Below are positions 23,258-32,703 of a stretch of DNA of 64,000 nucleotides, in pieces; within the stretch, counting starts at the first letter, position 1; each line of letters begins with the position of its first letter. The notes under the pieces were generated by a model. It was given only the letters and a program-made list of their open reading frames with translations, searched no databases and was not told the origin of the DNA. A program made the position numbers and the translations under genes. This stretch comes from Pyronema omphalodes (Eukaryota; Ascomycota; Pezizomycetes; Pezizales; Pyronemataceae): the NCBI GenBank assembly GCA_024516155.1, contig JAJJXM010000100.1, positions 62,001-126,000 of the forward strand, in the 5' to 3' direction.

Positions 23258-26200
23258 CAACTGTCGCCCACCAGTTCAACCACGGCAGGACCGGCGGATA
23301 GAATCTCGAGTGTAGGACCATACGGAAGAAACGAAAAAATTATCCTGCGAGTAAAGTTAATCGGACGAAATAAGAAAGAATACCAAACAACGGCCATGAT
23401 CGACTGCGGGGCCACGGAGAATTTTATAGATCGAAAATATGTGAGACAGCAGGGATTGCCCTGCGCGAAAAAATTAACCCCACGAAAGGTTCTCGCTGTA
23501 GACGGACGGGAGTTGGATGGGGGACCAGTAACCCACGATGCCATGGTGACCATGGTGATCAACGACCATAGGGAAGACATCAAGCTCCACTGTATTACCA
23601 TTGGCAACGCACCCATTATCCTGGGACTGCCTTGGTTGCGGAAACACAATCCCAGCATCGACTGGAAGGAAGGAAGGATTGTCTTCAACTCCGAGAAATG
23701 CGGAAAGAACTGCCTTCCTACCTCGCCCCATGCCACGACCGTATCGGAACGGGGGGCAGAAAAAGAATATAATCAACGGATACATGAGGAAGCGGAGCAC
23801 GCCTATGGTATGGAAGAACCGAAGGAGATGCTTCAGACGGATGAGGAAGATGAGCTTCGCATCCAAGAGATCTGGGGAGAAAGTATAGAAGAAGATGACG
23901 AAGGAGAAGAGGTGGAAGAGTCGGAGGACGAGGATATGGAAAGCGTACAGGGATCTAGGCGCGCGGAATCCACCGAGGCCGATCCCGACTCGTCTCAGTG
24001 CGCTTCGCGGCAACCCCCGCAAGCGCCAGCCAACCAGAAGGGACCGGGGAACTGGGAAACCGCTCCCGCCAAATCAACCGCTACTGCACCAACCAACCAG
24101 GAAGAACCGGGGAACTGGGAAACCGCTCCCGCCAAATCAATTGCCACTTCCGGGGAATTGGAACTCGCGAGTACCATAAGTCGAGCGGGGAAGAGCAAGC
24201 CTGACTCCCTGGAAGAAATAATACCACCGGAATATGCAGATTACCTCTCCGTATTCAGGGAAAAAGAGGCGGTAGGGTTACCTCCGCACCGACATCATGA
24301 CCACCGGATTCCCTTGATGGACGGAAAGGTTCCGCCGTTCGAACCCCTGCCAGCCCTCGATGAAGAACGTCTGCGAGTACTGAGGGATTACTTGGAAGAG
24401 AATGAAAAGAGGGGTTGGGTCCGACGGTCGACGTCTCCAGCGGGAGCCCCCATCCATTTCGTTAAGAAAAAGGATGGTACTTTACGGTTATGCGTCGACT
24501 ACCGACGACTCAACGAAATCACAATCAAGGATCGCACCCCACTCCCGCTGATAGGGGAAGCGTTGGATAGACTTTCCAACGCCAAGATCTATACCAAATT
24601 GGATGTGCGAGATGCATACCATAACCTCCGAATAGCCACAGGAGATGAATGGAAAACTGCGTTCCGTACCAAGTACGGTCTATACGAGTATTTGGTGATG
24701 CCATTTGGTTTGACAAATGCTCCGGCTTCGTTTCAACGATGGATGAACGAAGTCTTAAGTGATTACCTCGACATCTTTTGCATCGCCTATCTCGACGACA
24801 TATTGATCTACTCAGATAATATGGAGGAACATCGAAAGCACGTCCGCATGGTCTTGGAGAGGTTAAGGGACGTAGGACTCACCCTGAAACCCTCGAAATG
24901 TGAATTCCACACGAACAAGACGGAATACCTGGGATACATCATCTCCCCCACAGGGTTGCAGATGGACCCCGAGAAAATTAGGGCGGTTAAGGAATGGAAG
25001 GAACCGGTAAATGTGAAGGGAGTCCAGAGTTTCCTTGGGTTCGCCAATTTCTACCGTCGATTCATCCGGGATTTCAGCAAGATCACCACGCCATTGACAC
25101 GATTGACGAAGAAACAGGTACCCTGGGAGTGGAATGACGAGACACAACGGGCCTTTGAGCAACTCAAAACGGCAATGATATCCCAACCGATCCTGCAACA
25201 TTTCGACCCGGATCGGCCGCTCACCCTGGAAACAGACGCCTCAGACTATGCCATCGGGGCAGTCTGCTCACAACCCGACGACTCCAACGTACTGCACCCC
25301 CTTGCCTATTTTTCAAGAAAATTAAAAGAAGCGGAGCTCAATTACGACATCCACGATAAGGAGCTCCTCGCAATAGTGGAAGCCTTGGACAAATGGTCGA
25401 CATACTGCAAATCAACAAAACACAGTATCCGGATACTGTCAGACCATAAGAATCTAGAGTATTGGCAAACGAAGAGGGATCTCAACCTCCGACAGGCCCG
25501 ATGGGCGGAACAACTGGCCAACTATGACTTCACGATCACGTATCGTCCGGGGAAGTTGGCAGGAAAACCCGACATATTGTCCCGAGAGTCAGGAGACTCT
25601 CCCTGGGAAGGGGAGATGAAGCACCGGCAGAACCGAAGCCGAGTCCTCCTTCCCCAGGAAGTCTTTCATGTGAACGGGACACAGTTGATAAGACTCACCC
25701 CGGACACCCCCCTCATTACCAAAATTCGGGAAAAAACGAAGACCGATACAGAACTCCAGGAGGTAATCCGCAAACTTCGGTAAGGGATAACCCGAGACAA
25801 TAGGGTCCCCTTGGGGTTATGCGAGGAAAAGGATGGGTTACTCCTATACCAGGGATTGATATGGGTCCCGGACGACGACGACCTGAGGTTACAAATTTTA
25901 CGACAACATCACGACTCCCAGGCCGCGGGGCATCCGGGAAGGGCAAGGACATTGGAGTTGGTCAGCCGAAATTTTTATTGGCCACAACAACGGCAGTATG
26001 TGACTCGATATGTCGACTACTGTGATACCTGTAAACGTATCAAGCCCATTAAGCACGCCCCCTTCGGTCTCTTACGACCGTTACAGATTCCAGAAAGACC
26101 ATGGGAATCCATCTCCATGGATTTTATCACGGGTCTTCCGGAGGATGGGGGAATGAATGCGATATGGGTGATTGTGGACCGCTTGACGAAGATGGCACAC

Positions 26201-27181
26201 TTTGTAGCATGTAAGGATACTATGGGACCCAGGGAACTTGCGGACGGGTTCCTCACACATGTGGTACGGGCCCATGGACTCCCCAGCAGCATCATCTCGG
26301 ACCGGGGGTCCCTATTCACCTCTCAGTTCTGGAAGAGGGTTATGGAGGCAATGGGGACGACGAGGAACCTGAGTACGGCGTTTCACCCAGAGTCCGACGG
26401 ACAGACAGAGAGGGTCAATGCGATCCTCGAACAATACTTCAGGGCGTATTGTAACTATCAACAGGACAATTGGAACCAACTCCTTCCTATGGCGGAGTTC
26501 TGCTACAACAATTCCCGCTCAGGAACGACCAAGGTGTCCCCCTTCTTTGCAAATTACGGATATCATCCCCGTTTTACCCAGCCGCTGGGTGAAGTCGCGG
26601 AAGGAAACCCCGAGGTCTCCAAATATGTTGGCGCCCTCAACCGACTTCACGAGGATCTGAGGGCGGAGGTCCACTATGCCCAGACGGCTCATGCAGAACA
26701 GGCGAACCGGCATCGACACCCGGATCCGGTCCTTCGAGTGGGAGATCGGGTCTGGCTGAAGAGGAAGAATGTGAAAACCACCCGACCCTCCAACAAGCTC
26801 GATTACAAGCTATTGGGGCCCTACACTATCTTGTCTAAGGTAGGGTCGCGAGCTTATAAGCTGGACCTCCCCCCAAACGCAAAAATCCATCCAGTATTTC
26901 ACATCTCCCTTCTAGAACCGTCTCAACCTACTTCGACAACCATCCCAGGCCATATTCAGCCCCCTCCGCTACCGATTGTCCTCGACGACGAGGAAGAGTG
27001 GGAAGTTGAGGAAATAGTGGATTCTCGACGCCACCGGGGTCAGATACAATATCGAGTCAAGTGGACTGGTTTCCACGACCCCGATACGACCTGGTACCCC
27101 GCCGACAATTTCCAAAACTCCCCCGACGCCATCACCCAATTCCACCGCAGGTACCCGAATAAACCTGCTCCACAGCTGTAA
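23216..27181 (+). pseudogene. element A pol (PR, RT, RNase H, INT, chromodomain), one nonsense codon
   Basis: Enzymatic polyprotein of a chromodomain Ty3/gypsy element, entered by -1 frameshift. Order: retropepsin (IDCGATENF near 23399), a linker with two GNWETAPAKS repeats, RT (AYLDDILIYSD near 24785), RNase H (ETDASDYAIGA, SDHKNLEY), integrase with HHCC finger (about 25905-26030), catalytic core (SMDFITGLP, SDRGSLFTS), and a C-terminal chromodomain (EEEWEVEEIVDSR, about 26985-27160). Codon 25781-25783 is TAA where B has GAA (Glu), between RNase H and integrase, so integrase is not made. Integration of A must predate the stop or have been assisted by other copies. Confidence 0.9.
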
Positions 27182-28230
27182 TGGACGATAGAACGAACTC
27201 CGAGGACCCCCCGTCCTCTTTGGGCTGGTACCGAACCCCTACTCCCCCGGCAGAAAAGAAATCCCCCCACCCCACGATCCCGCACGCAGAACTACATTGG
27301 TCGTTCTGCAACAACGACTCCTGCTCCATTCACCTCCAATCGAAATTAAACAACAATCATTTCCCAGCGGTGGCGCAAGCAATTGCGGCACGCATAAAAA
27401 AATCATGTAGCTGCGGGCAGCTACATGACCCCGAGTTAGAATGGGTGATCCGACACCGGAGGATGGACCCGCAAAAGGCCTGCAAGGCATGGCAGAAAGG
27501 GAAGAGACTCTGTAATGTGTGTAAATTCCTGGTCAACAAGGACGGACACGACCAGAGATGCGGTATCAGAGGATGGAAACCCCCCACGGAGACCCCGGCA
27601 ACGATACCACCCGCCAAGAACGAGCCCGGGACAGGAAAGGAGCCTCCCGTCCCTACGGAAAACCAGGAAAACGAACCACCCCGTCCCCGCGAACTGGAAT
27701 CGGAGGACTCGACCATCCCTACGATCCGACACCAACTCCCAGTGATTATGATGACGGGACCCTCGGACCACGAGAGGGTGGCAATCAACCTGTCTTTCTA
27801 TCAGACAGCGGAGCCGGAACAGCGTCTCCCCACCGTCGACCTGACATCCGCCCCTTGTTCGGATCCCCCGGAGCCCCCCGCCTCAGGGCACCAACAAGAT
27901 CAAATACCGCCGTTCTCCTCAGGGCACCAACAAGAACAAATAACGGCGCCCCCCTTAGGACACCAACAAGAGCAAATACCGCCTTATGTCCTCGAGGACA
28001 TCACCCAGGACGTCGTACGTCGCCGACGTCGGGGAAAGCAGTATCGGGGACGGTCCCCCATCCGGAGGCCCGCGTTGAGGACTGCCAGCGGCCTCGCCGG
28101 AGTCTCGGCCTGGAGGGGGGGGCTTATGTCACAACGCTCCCGTGACATGCTCCTGGCCTCCGCCGTCACCACCGCAGGGCTATGGGTGATCGTCATCACC
28201 CTAGCAACCTGCTACGCTGTCATGAAGTGA
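27181..28230 (+). CDS. element A ORF3: Cys/His module plus C-terminal membrane segment, 349 aa
   Basis: Unrecognised third gene. Its ATG overlaps the pol stop as TAATG (27179-27183), suggesting termination-reinitiation. Residues 39-127 carry a Cys/His set (C43, C48, H51, C76, C78, H82, C101, C111, C114, H123, C127) around HDPELE and AWQKGKRLC; the middle is Pro-rich with three GHQQxQI repeats; then a basic patch (RRRRRGKQYRGR), GVSAWRGG and a hydrophobic C-terminus (TTAGLWVIVITLATCYAV). The frame crosses the polypurine tract, and from about residue 316 it is encoded inside the 3' LTR. The same architecture in the diverged element C argues for function. It occupies the env position, but I see no signal peptide or fusion peptide, so env identity is not claimed. 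Confidence 0.8.
   Translation: MDDRTNSEDPPSSLGWYRTPTPPAEKKSPHPTIPHAELHWSFCNNDSCSIHLQSKLNNNHFPAVAQAIAARIKKSCSCGQLHDPELEWVIRHRRMDPQKACKAWQKGKRLCNVCKFLVNKDGHDQRCGIRGWKPPTETPATIPPAKNEPGTGKEPPVPTENQENEPPRPRELESEDSTIPTIRHQLPVIMMTGPSDHERVAINLSFYQTAEPEQRLPTVDLTSAPCSDPPEPPASGHQQDQIPPFSSGHQQEQITAPPLGHQQEQIPPYVLEDITQDVVRRRRRGKQYRGRSPIRRPALRTASGLAGVSAWRGGLMSQRSRDMLLASAVTTAGLWVIVITLATCYAVMK
28111..28123 (+). promoter_or_regulatory. polypurine tract of element A
   Basis: TGGAGGGGGGGGC immediately left of the 3' LTR (28127), the expected primer for plus-strand DNA. It is also codons for Trp-Arg-Gly-Gly of ORF3. Confidence 0.8.
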
Positions 28231-28981
28231 AGGGATAGGGTTAGGGCAAGGGGCTGGGCCCCTTGCCGAGGATTTTCATATGTTCGGAGTTATTTCTTAT
28301 TTGGATTTCTTTTAGGTATCACGGCGGCTAGGAAAATGTTGGAATCTTTTACTTCTCTCTTTTGGTATGTACTCTTTCTTTACTATTTGGAATTACGGCG
28401 GTTAGCCAGGAAGTTATCTCTTTCGGTATGTACTCTTTCTTTGCTATTTGGAATCACGGCGGTTAGCCGGTAGTTATCTCTTTCGGTATGTACTCTTTCT
28501 TTGCTATTTGGAATCACGGCGGTTAGCCGGTAGTTATCTCTTTTGGTATGTACTCTTTCCTTGTTATTATTATTATTTGGAATTACGGCGTTTAGTTATC
28601 TTGCTTTCTTATTTGGAATTACGGCGGTTGGCAAATGTTGGGGAATGTTGGTCATGTATGTAGTTATCACGGCGGTTAGCATTGGGAGCATTCTCCGCAG
28701 GCGGAGAATGCTGAGTCACGAGTCATGAAGGAACAAGTATAAGAGGAGGAAATTTGTATGTAGTTTATTTCTTCACGCAATCAAGTTTCTATTTACCACA
28801 ATCCTATCTACAAAAGTTCCCTTGTGATATCCCATCTCGCCAAACTCACCTGTGATTTCCCAAGCCCACAAACCCTTGCCCATTCCCAACTTACCAGCCT
28901 TACCTAACCCGCCGCCGCCCTCCTCGCCGCCGAAAACCCCGCGCTGCCTGTCGTCAGTAACCGTGGATACGGATTCTGATA
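28127..28981 (+). repeat. 3' LTR of element A
   Basis: 855 bp, TGTCA to TGATA, same parts as the 5' LTR without solo LTR G. At least three substitutions relative to the 5' copy are visible, for example TCGACA versus TCTACA and TTCACAAG versus TTCCCAAG. TSD CGAAT follows at 28982-28986. Confidence 0.93.
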
Positions 28982-28986
28982 CGAAT

Positions 28987-29131
28987 CACGTGACGTGGCT
29001 AGCTGGAGCTCCTCAGGGGGTTCCGGCCCGGGAATACTAACCTTATTATTCATTCTCCTGTTGAGTTTGCCATGTTCTCTAAATGTTATACATGTTACCT
29101 ATTCTATACTCACACAATATAGGGTGTGACA
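28987..29131 (-). mobile_element. E-family solo LTR, first ~145 bp (U3 side)
   Basis: Reverse complement matches the first 150 bp of the 5' LTR of E at 38074-38220 with scattered differences (TGTCACACCCTAT at the end, CACGTGA near the A junction). Continues at 20688 beyond element A. Flanked on the right by GGGGG (29132-29136). Confidence 0.85.
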
Positions 29132-29250
29132 GGGGGCTCCTGAACCAAAACCACATCCGCACCCAGAGCGAGACCGCTCTCCATCACCGCCGTCAGAGCC
29201 TCACCGCTCTTTCGGCAATTTAGTTGAAGTACCGTGAGGCACTTCAGCAT
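29132..29250 (-). CDS. LINE ORF2, N-terminal 39 codons
   Basis: ATG at 29250 opens the APE domain with VLQLNCRKSGEAL and GADVVLVQEPP, the usual first motif of fungal LINE endonucleases. The ATG overlaps the ORF1 stop (ATGCTGA, 29250-29244), which suggests ORF2 is translated by reinitiation after ORF1. The frame continues at 19475 once the inserted LTR is removed. Confidence 0.88.
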
Positions 29251-30902
29251 TGAGTGTTATCCGGCACTTCGGCATCGACCATAGCGTCTGGGTCAGACGC
29301 CGTGGCTGCAGGACGGGGGGTGGAGAGGGCTGATGTGGTCTCCGTGATTGAAGGTTCGTTTGGATCGCTGGAGGCGGAAGAGGAGGGGTCTGCTTCTGGT
29401 TGCGAGGCTTCCGCTGTAGGGGAAGCTTGATCGGAGGAGGAAGACATCTGGCGACGCTGACGGGCCAGGGCGAAGGCTTCAAGGCGGGATGGGCAGTTGC
29501 GAGCATTGGCGTAGTGATTGCCTTTGCAATTGACACAACGAGCAGACTCCCTCGAGTGCTGACACGGGAGTCCCTTGGAGGTGGAGCATCCTATCATGCC
29601 GCACTTGTGTTCCTCCGAGGCGTGGTGCTGACCACAGAATCGGCATCGGAAGAGCTTGGGGGTTTGACATTTCTCCCGAATGTGTCCCCATTTTAGACAG
29701 CCCGAGCACTGACTGTCAGGGCCGTCGTGGTTAAAGAGCTCGACTCGGTAACGAGAGGATCCTAGGAGGGCGCCCCGAGCGATGAGCATTTGCGCGGCGG
29801 GGGTTCCCTTCACCGAAAAGACAGCTGAGGACGACTGAATCTCGCCCTGTTCAAAGCGCTCGCGAATGCGTCGTCTGCTACCCAGCCAACGAGCTCCTGG
29901 GATAACCTCGAGCTGGTCGTGGTTGGCTTGCAACTCAAGCTCGAGTTTTTGCAGGCCATTCCTTCCTCGACCCAGAAAACGATTGAGGGGGATGGCGTGG
30001 ACTTTCAACTTGACCCATTTGTCCATGGGTTTGACGTCCACCACGAAACGGTCAACCTCGCGGATGGCATTGAGGATCTCGTTGCGGTAGCACGATATCA
30101 GTGAGTCCGCTCTCACTCCCGGGTTGGTGGTAGCCGTGATCGTTCCCTTCGAGTTTCTGGAGACTCGGGCTACACGGTGGAAATGGGGTGCACCGCGGAG
30201 GTGCAGGCAGACGTTGATGGCGGCCGTGAAATCCTGGTCTGGTTTTAACGAGGGGCGGGCGCCTTACTGACGGGTGAAGATCATGCGGCGATCTTCGGCG
30301 GCGAGGTTCTTTTCGGGGGTGGAGAAGTTGGGAGGGCGTTGGGGGGCCTTCAGCTGTTTGCGTGAGGGAACAAGCTGCCACGCCGGAGGGGGGGGCGGGG
30401 GGGGGGAGCTCGGGGAGGTTGCTGCGGAGCTTTGCGGCGTAGGATTGGGCCGCGGTGAGTTTGGACGCACGCGGGAGGGCGGGGAGGGAGGGTATGGGGG
30501 CAGCCTTGGGCATGCCTACGACAACGGAGGAAGTTCTGGATTTCTCTGCCTGAGCAGACTGTTGGGTGCCAACAGGGTGGGGCTGGCGAAGGGCGGTAGA
30601 CTGGGTTGACGTCGCGGGGTTTGCCTGCGGGCACGAGCATGGGCGGGCTTCCTGGAGACGTATTTGCTCCTCCAGAGCCTTCAATCGTTCTTCCGCAGCG
30701 GCGAGGCGCTCCGACAGCTTGTCCATAAGGGACACGCTGACTTGGGGGGAGGCCTGGGAACCTACCGCGGGGGCGGAACGGAGTTCGCTTTGCACGAGCG
30801 ACCCGAAGGCCGCAACGTGTGCGCGTTTCTTCACGGTGCTGGGGCACGAAGAAAGGGAGCTCCCCGAGGACCAACCTGATCCTGGGGCTGCGGAGGGGGC
30901 GT
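29244..30902 (-). pseudogene. LINE ORF1 (gag-like, three zinc knuckles), frameshifted and 5'-interrupted
   Basis: RNA-binding ORF1 protein of a Tad-type LINE. From 30902 leftwards: a Ser/Pro-rich part with a Leu-heptad-like segment (DKLSERLAAAEERLKALEEQ), then after the break a conserved block (PDQDFTAAINVCLHLRG) and three knuckles (CSGCLKWGHIREKC, CRFCGQHHASEEHKC, CVNCKGNHYANARNC). The frame shifts at the G/C homopolymers 30388-30406 and a TAA interrupts the second frame at 30264-30266, so ORF1 is broken twice while ORF2 motifs are intact. Its start was displaced by the insertion of B at 30903. Confidence 0.85.
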
Positions 30903-31757
30903 TATCAGAATCCGTATCCACGGTTACTGACGACAGGCAGCGCGGGGTTTTCGGCGGCGAGGAGGGCGGCGGCGGGTTAGGTAAGGCTGGTAAGTTGGGA
31001 ATGGGCAAGGGTTTGTGGGCTTGGGAAATCACAGGTGAGTTTGGCGAGATGGGATATCACAAGGGAACTTTTGTAGATAGTATTGTGGTAAATAGAAACT
31101 TGATTGCGGGAAGAAATAAACTACATACAAATTTCCTCCTCTTATACTTGTTCCTTCATGACTCGTGACTCAGCATTCTCCGCCTGCGGAGAATGCTCCC
31201 AATGCTAACCGCCGTGATAACTACATACATGACCAACATTCCCCAACATTTGCCAACCGCCCTAATTCCAAATAAGAAAGCAAGATAACTAAACGCCGTA
31301 ATTCCAAATAATAATAATAACAAGGAAAGAGTACATACCAAAAGAGATAACTACCGGCTAACCGCCGTGATTCCAAATAGCAAAGAAAGAGTACATACCG
31401 AAAGAGATAACTACCGGCTAACCGCCGTGATTCCAAATAGCAAAGAAAGAGTACATACCGAAAGAGATAACTTCCTGGCTAACCGCCGTAATTCCAAATA
31501 GTAAAGAAAGAGTACATACCAAAAGAGAGAAGTAAAAGATTCCAACATTTTCCTAGCCGCCGTGATACCTAAAAGAAATCCAAATAAGAAATAACTCCGA
31601 ACATATGAAAATCCTCGGCAAGGGGCCCAGCCCCTGGCCCTAACCCTATCCCTTCACTTCATGACAGCGTAGCAGGTTGCTAGGGTGATGACGATCACCC
31701 ATAGCCCTGCGGTGGTGACGGCGGAGGCCAGGAGCATGTCACGGGAGCGTTGTGACA
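30903..31757 (-). repeat. 3' LTR of element B
   Basis: 855 bp, same length as the 3' LTR of A and near-identical, with palindrome, TATA and tandem units in inverted order. The left end abuts LINE ORF1, so a reading frame that appears to start with LTR-coded residues and run into ORF1 here is an artefact of the junction. Confidence 0.93.
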
Positions 31758-32703
31758 TAAGCCCCCCCCTCCAGGCCGAGAGTCCGGCGAGGCCGCTGGC
31801 AGTCCTCAACGCGGGCCTCCGGATGGGGGACCGTCCCCGATACTGCTTTCCCCGACGTCGGCGACGTACGACGTCCTGGGTGATGTCCTCGAGGACATAA
31901 GGCGGTATTTGCTCTTGTTGGTGTCCTAAGGGGGGCGCCGTTATTTGTTCTTGTTGGTGCCCTGAGGAGAACGGGGGTATTTGATCTTGTTGGTGCCCTG
32001 AGGCGGGGGGCTCCGGGGGATCCGAACAAGGGGCGGATGTCAGGTCGACGGTGGGGAGACGCTGTTCCGGCTCCGCTGTCTGATAGAAAGACAGGTTGAT
32101 TGCCACCCTCTCGTGGTCCGAGGGTCCCGTCATCATAATCACTGGGAGTTGGTGTCGGATCGTAGGGATGGTCGAGTCCTCCGATTCCAGTTCGCGGGGA
32201 CGGGGTGGTTCGTTTTCCTGGTTTTCCGTAGGGAGGGGAGGCTCCTTTCCTGTCCCGGGCTCGTTCTTGGCGGGTGGTATCGTTGCCGGGGTCTCCGTGG
32301 GGGGTTTCCATCCTCTGATACCGCATCTCTGGTCGTGTCCGTCCTTGTTGACCAGGAATTTACACACATTACAGAGTGTCTTCCCTTTCTGCCATGCCTT
32401 GCAGGCCTTTTGCGGGTCCATCCTCCGGTGTCGGATCACCCATTCTAACTCGGGGTCATGTAGCTGCCCGCAGCTACATGATTTTTTTATGCGTGCCGCA
32501 ATTGCTTGCGCCACCGCTGGGAAATGATTGTTGTTTAATTTCGATTGGAGGTGAATGGAGCAGGAGTCGTTGTTGCAGAACGACCAATGTAGTTCTGCGT
32601 GCGGGATCGTGGGGTGGGGGGATTTCTTTTCTGCCGGGGGAGTAGGGGTTCGGTACCAGCCCAAAGAGGACGGGGGGTCCTCGGAGTTCGTTCTATCGTC
32701 CAT
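31654..32703 (-). CDS. element B ORF3: Cys/His module plus C-terminal membrane segment, 349 aa
   Basis: Same protein as A ORF3 apart from a few substitutions (for example GKTLCNVC for GKRLCNVC, LAGLSAW for LAGVSAW). ATG overlaps the pol stop (TAATG). All Cys and His positions and the terminal hydrophobic segment are retained, and the end lies within the 3' LTR (to 31757). Function unknown. Confidence 0.82.
   Translation of the reverse strand: MDDRTNSEDPPSSLGWYRTPTPPAEKKSPHPTIPHAELHWSFCNNDSCSIHLQSKLNNNHFPAVAQAIAARIKKSCSCGQLHDPELEWVIRHRRMDPQKACKAWQKGKTLCNVCKFLVNKDGHDQRCGIRGWKPPTETPATIPPAKNEPGTGKEPPLPTENQENEPPRPRELESEDSTIPTIRHQLPVIMMTGPSDHERVAINLSFYQTAEPEQRLPTVDLTSAPCSDPPEPPASGHQQDQIPPFSSGHQQEQITAPPLGHQQEQIPPYVLEDITQDVVRRRRRGKQYRGRSPIRRPALRTASGLAGLSAWRGGLMSQRSRDMLLASAVTTAGLWVIVITLATCYAVMK

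Larger units (their letters stand above)
20689..28981 (+). mobile_element. element A: Ty3/gypsy chromovirus-type retrotransposon, full length, coding-dead
   Basis: LTRs at 20689-22077 (856 bp once the nested solo LTR and one TSD copy are removed) and 28127-28981 (855 bp), TSD CGAAT, order gag-pol-ORF3. Its partner B is nearly identical in the opposite orientation. At least three LTR-to-LTR differences are visible by eye, so insertion looks recent. Two nonsense codons (gag 22572, pol 25781), both absent from B, disable it. Confidence 0.93.
15818..30902 (-). mobile_element. Tad-like LINE (non-LTR retrotransposon), interrupted twice, 5' end outside window
   Basis: Reading leftwards from 30902, LINE sequence runs 30902-29132, is interrupted by an E-family solo LTR carrying element A (29131-19481), and resumes at 19475 down to 15818. 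Removing the inserted block plus one copy of the GGGGG duplication restores an uninterrupted ORF2. ORF1 with three zinc knuckles, followed by an APE endonuclease, RT and RNase H, is the layout of fungal Tad elements. The 5' end was separated by element B (30903 onward) and lies outside the window. Confidence 0.85.

Noticed and set aside
23474..24022. Antisense ORFs of about 180 aa (also 23176-23736, 35862-36410 and 36148-36708)
   Set aside because: Shadows of gag/pol on the opposite strand, duplicated because A and B are copies; no family motif or initiation context.
28852..29040. Small ORF at the 3' end of A, and the apparent start of LINE ORF1 at 31032
   Set aside because: Both begin in U5 of the A/B LTR and run into flanking DNA; they are junction artefacts.
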